Of a stretch of DNA of 64,000 nucleotides, positions 62,449-64,000 are shown piece after piece; position 1 is the stretch's first letter, and every line of letters starts with the position of its first letter. The position numbers and the translations under genes were made by a program. The notes beneath the pieces are model-generated. The model searched no databases, had not been told where the DNA came from, and was given only the letters and a program-made list of their open reading frames with translations. This DNA is from JAIOZK01 sp964468645 (GTDB taxonomy: Bacteria > Bacteroidota > Bacteroidia > Bacteroidales > JAIOZK01), in NCBI GenBank assembly GCA_964468645.1, contig CAYXUU010000006.1:62001-126000 (forward strand). Direction: 5' to 3'.

Positions 62449-62525
62449 TCATCAGATAACTATGTTTTGCAAAGTACAAGAACCTATTATGATACAAGGA
62501 ATTTAAATGGAAAGTCATTCGATGA
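62449..62525. repeat. MITE-like 77-bp element, copy D
   Basis: TCATCAGATAACT (62449-62461) and AGTCATTCGATGA (62513-62525) are inverted ends with three mismatches. Outer bases extend them to ACTCATC and GATGAGT. The interior starts with ATGTTTTGCAAAGT, similar to copy B. Confidence 0.72.
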
Positions 62526-62540
62526 GTATTGTTCAATTAT

Positions 62541-62586
62541 CCCAAATTATGCATTGGGATTGTAAGGCACCAATGCATTAGTTGGG
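62541..62586. repeat. 46-bp hairpin
   Basis: CCCAAATTATGCATTGG and CCAATGCATTAGTTGGG pair over 17 bp with two mismatches around a 12-nt loop. It lies 15 bp from MITE-like copy D and may end hflX transcription. Confidence 0.7.
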
Positions 62587-62675
62587 ATTATTATTCTTTT
62601 GTGAACTTATGTGCCTTTTGTGGTTTTAAAACATAGCGTAACATTGCGCCCATAGTGTCCTTGCGGTGAAAAACT

Positions 62676-63869
62676 TTAATAGAGGAAATTGTTATACGGA
62701 TACCGTTTAATATGAACCTTTTTCACCTCTTCATAAAGTATTTCTTTTAATTCATCGGTGTTTTGCTTTTCCTTTGCTGAGATAAATAAACTAGGCATGT
62801 CGATTTTTCCCATCCAGCTTTTTTTAAGCTGATCAAGGCTGATATTCTCCAGCGTTACCGGTGTGAGGTCATCCTCTTCTTTCTCAATATAGGTATAGGC
62901 ATCAATCTTGTTAAAGACCAGTATTGTTGGTTTATCAACAACATTTATTTCGGTTAATGTTTCATTAACAATATTGATCTGTTCCTCAAAATCGGGATGT
63001 GAGATATCGATAATATGCATCAGTATATCTGCTTCCCTTACCTCATCAAGGGTTGACTTGAAAGATTCAACCAGGCTGTGAGGAAGCTTCCTGATAAATC
63101 CAACGGTATCTGAAAGCAGAAAAGGAAGGTTATGTATAACCACTTTTCTCACTGTTGTATCAAGGGTAGCAAAGAGCTTGTTTTCAGCAAAGATCTTCGA
63201 TTTGCTGATCAGGTTCATCAGGGTAGATTTACCAACGTTCGTATAACCAACAAGGGCAACTCTTACCATACTACCCCTGTTGCTACGCTGTGTAATTTTT
63301 TGCTTGTCAATTTGTTCAAGCTTGGTTTTTAACAGGGAGATCCTGTCACGAATGATCCTTCTGTCGGTTTCAATTTCCCTTTCCCCGGGGCCTCGAAGAC
63401 CAATACCTCCCCGCTGACGTTCGAGGTGTGTCCACATACCGGCAAGACGGGGAAGTATATATTCGTATTGTGCCAGCTCAACCTGTGTTTTCGCATAGGA
63501 TGTTCTTGCCCTTTTTGCAAAAATATCCAGGATGAGGTTGGTCCTGTCAAGTATCTTACAATCTAACTTCTTCTCAATATTCCGTAACTGTGAAGGAGAT
63601 AATTCATCATCAAAAACGACAACATCAATTTTTTCATTTTTAACAAAATCATGAATTTCATTGAGTTTTCCTTTTCCGATGTAAGTCTTCGGATTGGCAG
63701 CATCAAGGTGCTGGATAAATCTTTGTACCGTTATTCCTCCGGCAGTATCCAACAGGAAAGCAAGCTCGTCAAGATATTCCTGGATTCTCTCCTTTTCATC
63801 CTTAGTATAGCTTACACCAACAAGAACAGCTCTTTCGTTATAGGGAGTATTTACAAACTGATGCTGCAT
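62676..63869 (-). CDS. hflX: GTPase HflX
   Basis: Ribosome-associated GTPase of 397 residues that splits or rescues stalled ribosomes. The N-terminal HflX domain (about 1-190) includes AANPKTYIGKGKLNEI, VVFDDELSPSQLRN and RGGIGLRGPGEREIETDRR (about 154-172). The G domain has P-loop GYTNVGKSTL near 212-221, DTVGFIRKLP and FNKID near 322-326. A short C-terminal extension follows. It starts 27 bp after the end of a membrane protein gene on the same strand, so it is probably in an operon with it. Confidence 0.94.
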   Translation of the reverse strand: MQHQFVNTPYNERAVLVGVSYTKDEKERIQEYLDELAFLLDTAGGITVQRFIQHLDAANPKTYIGKGKLNEIHDFVKNEKIDVVVFDDELSPSQLRNIEKKLDCKILDRTNLILDIFAKRARTSYAKTQVELAQYEYILPRLAGMWTHLERQRGGIGLRGPGEREIETDRRIIRDRISLLKTKLEQIDKQKITQRSNRGSMVRVALVGYTNVGKSTLMNLISKSKIFAENKLFATLDTTVRKVVIHNLPFLLSDTVGFIRKLPHSLVESFKSTLDEVREADILMHIIDISHPDFEEQINIVNETLTEINVVDKPTILVFNKIDAYTYIEKEEDDLTPVTLENISLDQLKKSWMGKIDMPSLFISAKEKQNTDELKEILYEEVKKVHIKRYPYNNFLY

Positions 63870-63896
63870 AGGACAGGTAAAATTCTATCTGATAGT

Positions 63897-64000
63897 TCAA
63901 AATCGTTTTTTCCTTTTACGCTCCGATTTGGTCATAAAATACAATGAAACAGCGATCAGTAATACATATATTGCCTGATCTGTAGTTATTCCATACTTAA
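63897..64000 (-). CDS. 3' end of an unidentified membrane protein gene (partial)
   Basis: The minus strand is open from the window edge to a TGA stop at 63897-63899. It encodes a 33-residue tail with one hydrophobic helix (AIYVLLIAVSLYF) followed by a very basic end (MTKSERKRKKRF), the look of a cytoplasmic C-terminus after a last transmembrane segment. It sits 27 bp upstream of hflX on the same strand, consistent with an operon. The family cannot be named from this much sequence. Confidence 0.5.
   Translation of the reverse strand, partial: KYGITTDQAIYVLLIAVSLYFMTKSERKRKKRF

Larger units (their letters stand above)
62361..62675. other. repeat-rich intergenic region between hflX and lnt
   Basis: This 315-base stretch holds the lnt promoter element, MITE-like copy D (62449-62525), a hairpin (62541-62586) and a half-copy of the GxxExxY-flanking repeat at about 62602-62628 (ACTTATGTGCCTTTTGTGG). 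No gene is visible. Confidence 0.6.

Noticed and set aside
1..64000. tRNA, rRNA, riboswitches (including a cobalamin riboswitch before icmF)
   Set aside because: No cloverleaf-like or conserved riboswitch sequence was recognisable by eye. The icmF leader is too short and AT-rich for a B12 riboswitch.

Overview
The window comes from a Bacteroidetes (Bacteroidota) chromosome, most likely an uncultured Bacteroidales-like anaerobe. Four lines support this. Several secreted proteins end in type IX secretion (T9SS) sorting tails. Genes are preceded by TAnnTTTG -7 promoter elements, twice with TTG exactly 19 bp upstream. The window carries ~800-residue MacB/FtsX permeases and a GxxExxY gene. Intergenic regions are AT-rich and crowded with palindromic repeats. 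I saw no rRNA, tRNA, CRISPR array or intact transposase.

Positions 1-20.1 kb hold branched-chain acyl-CoA metabolism. IcmF (fused isobutyryl-CoA mutase) and a divergent butyrate kinase-like protein link isobutyryl- and butyryl-CoA. A minus-strand cluster (17.0 to 10.9 kb) encodes a methylcrotonyl-CoA carboxylase beta-type carboxyltransferase, a methylglutaconyl-CoA hydratase, a biotin protein and an acyl-CoA dehydrogenase. The biotin protein joins a 5S/OadA-type carboxyltransferase, a BT-like docking segment and a biotin carrier. Divergently encoded are two HMG-CoA lyase family proteins, and acetoacetyl-CoA synthetase lies nearby. Together they outline isovaleryl-CoA -> 3-methylcrotonyl-CoA -> 3-methylglutaconyl-CoA -> HMG-CoA -> acetoacetate + acetyl-CoA -> acetoacetyl-CoA. 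No biotin carboxylase is present and the biotin carrier is fused to a 5S-type domain. The carboxylation step may therefore be an ATP-independent transcarboxylation, which is my leading hypothesis for a new system here. A decayed T9SS gene, a repeat-rich surface protein and a PorV-like fragment sit inside this region (7.5-10.7 kb).

Positions 20.3-33.5 kb hold a CYTH-like protein, a secreted GH38 alpha-mannosidase, a DDAH-type hydrolase, two tandemly duplicated T9SS cargo proteins and a 1673-residue T9SS protein. The duplication left a fossil tail of the large gene and a 435-bp identical tract.

Positions 33.9-46.2 kb are mostly housekeeping or hydrolytic genes: MBL hydrolase, ROK kinase, M16 lipoprotein peptidase, a GxxExxY gene bracketed by two copies of one hairpin, DNA polymerase I, PhoH, a glutaminyl-cyclase-like M28 lipoprotein and a nitroreductase.

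Positions 46.5-60.7 kb are an NtrY/NtrC-like two-component system facing an efflux cluster. The cluster has an HlyD adaptor, three MacB/FtsX permeases, one ATPase, two NTF2-like secreted proteins and a TfoX C-terminal protein. Shared TTGTTCGCA motifs and a sigma-54-like -24 element suggest how it is controlled. The window ends with lnt, hflX and the 3' end of a membrane protein gene. At least four small repeat families recur between genes, including a 77-80 bp MITE-like element with 13-15 bp inverted ends present four times.
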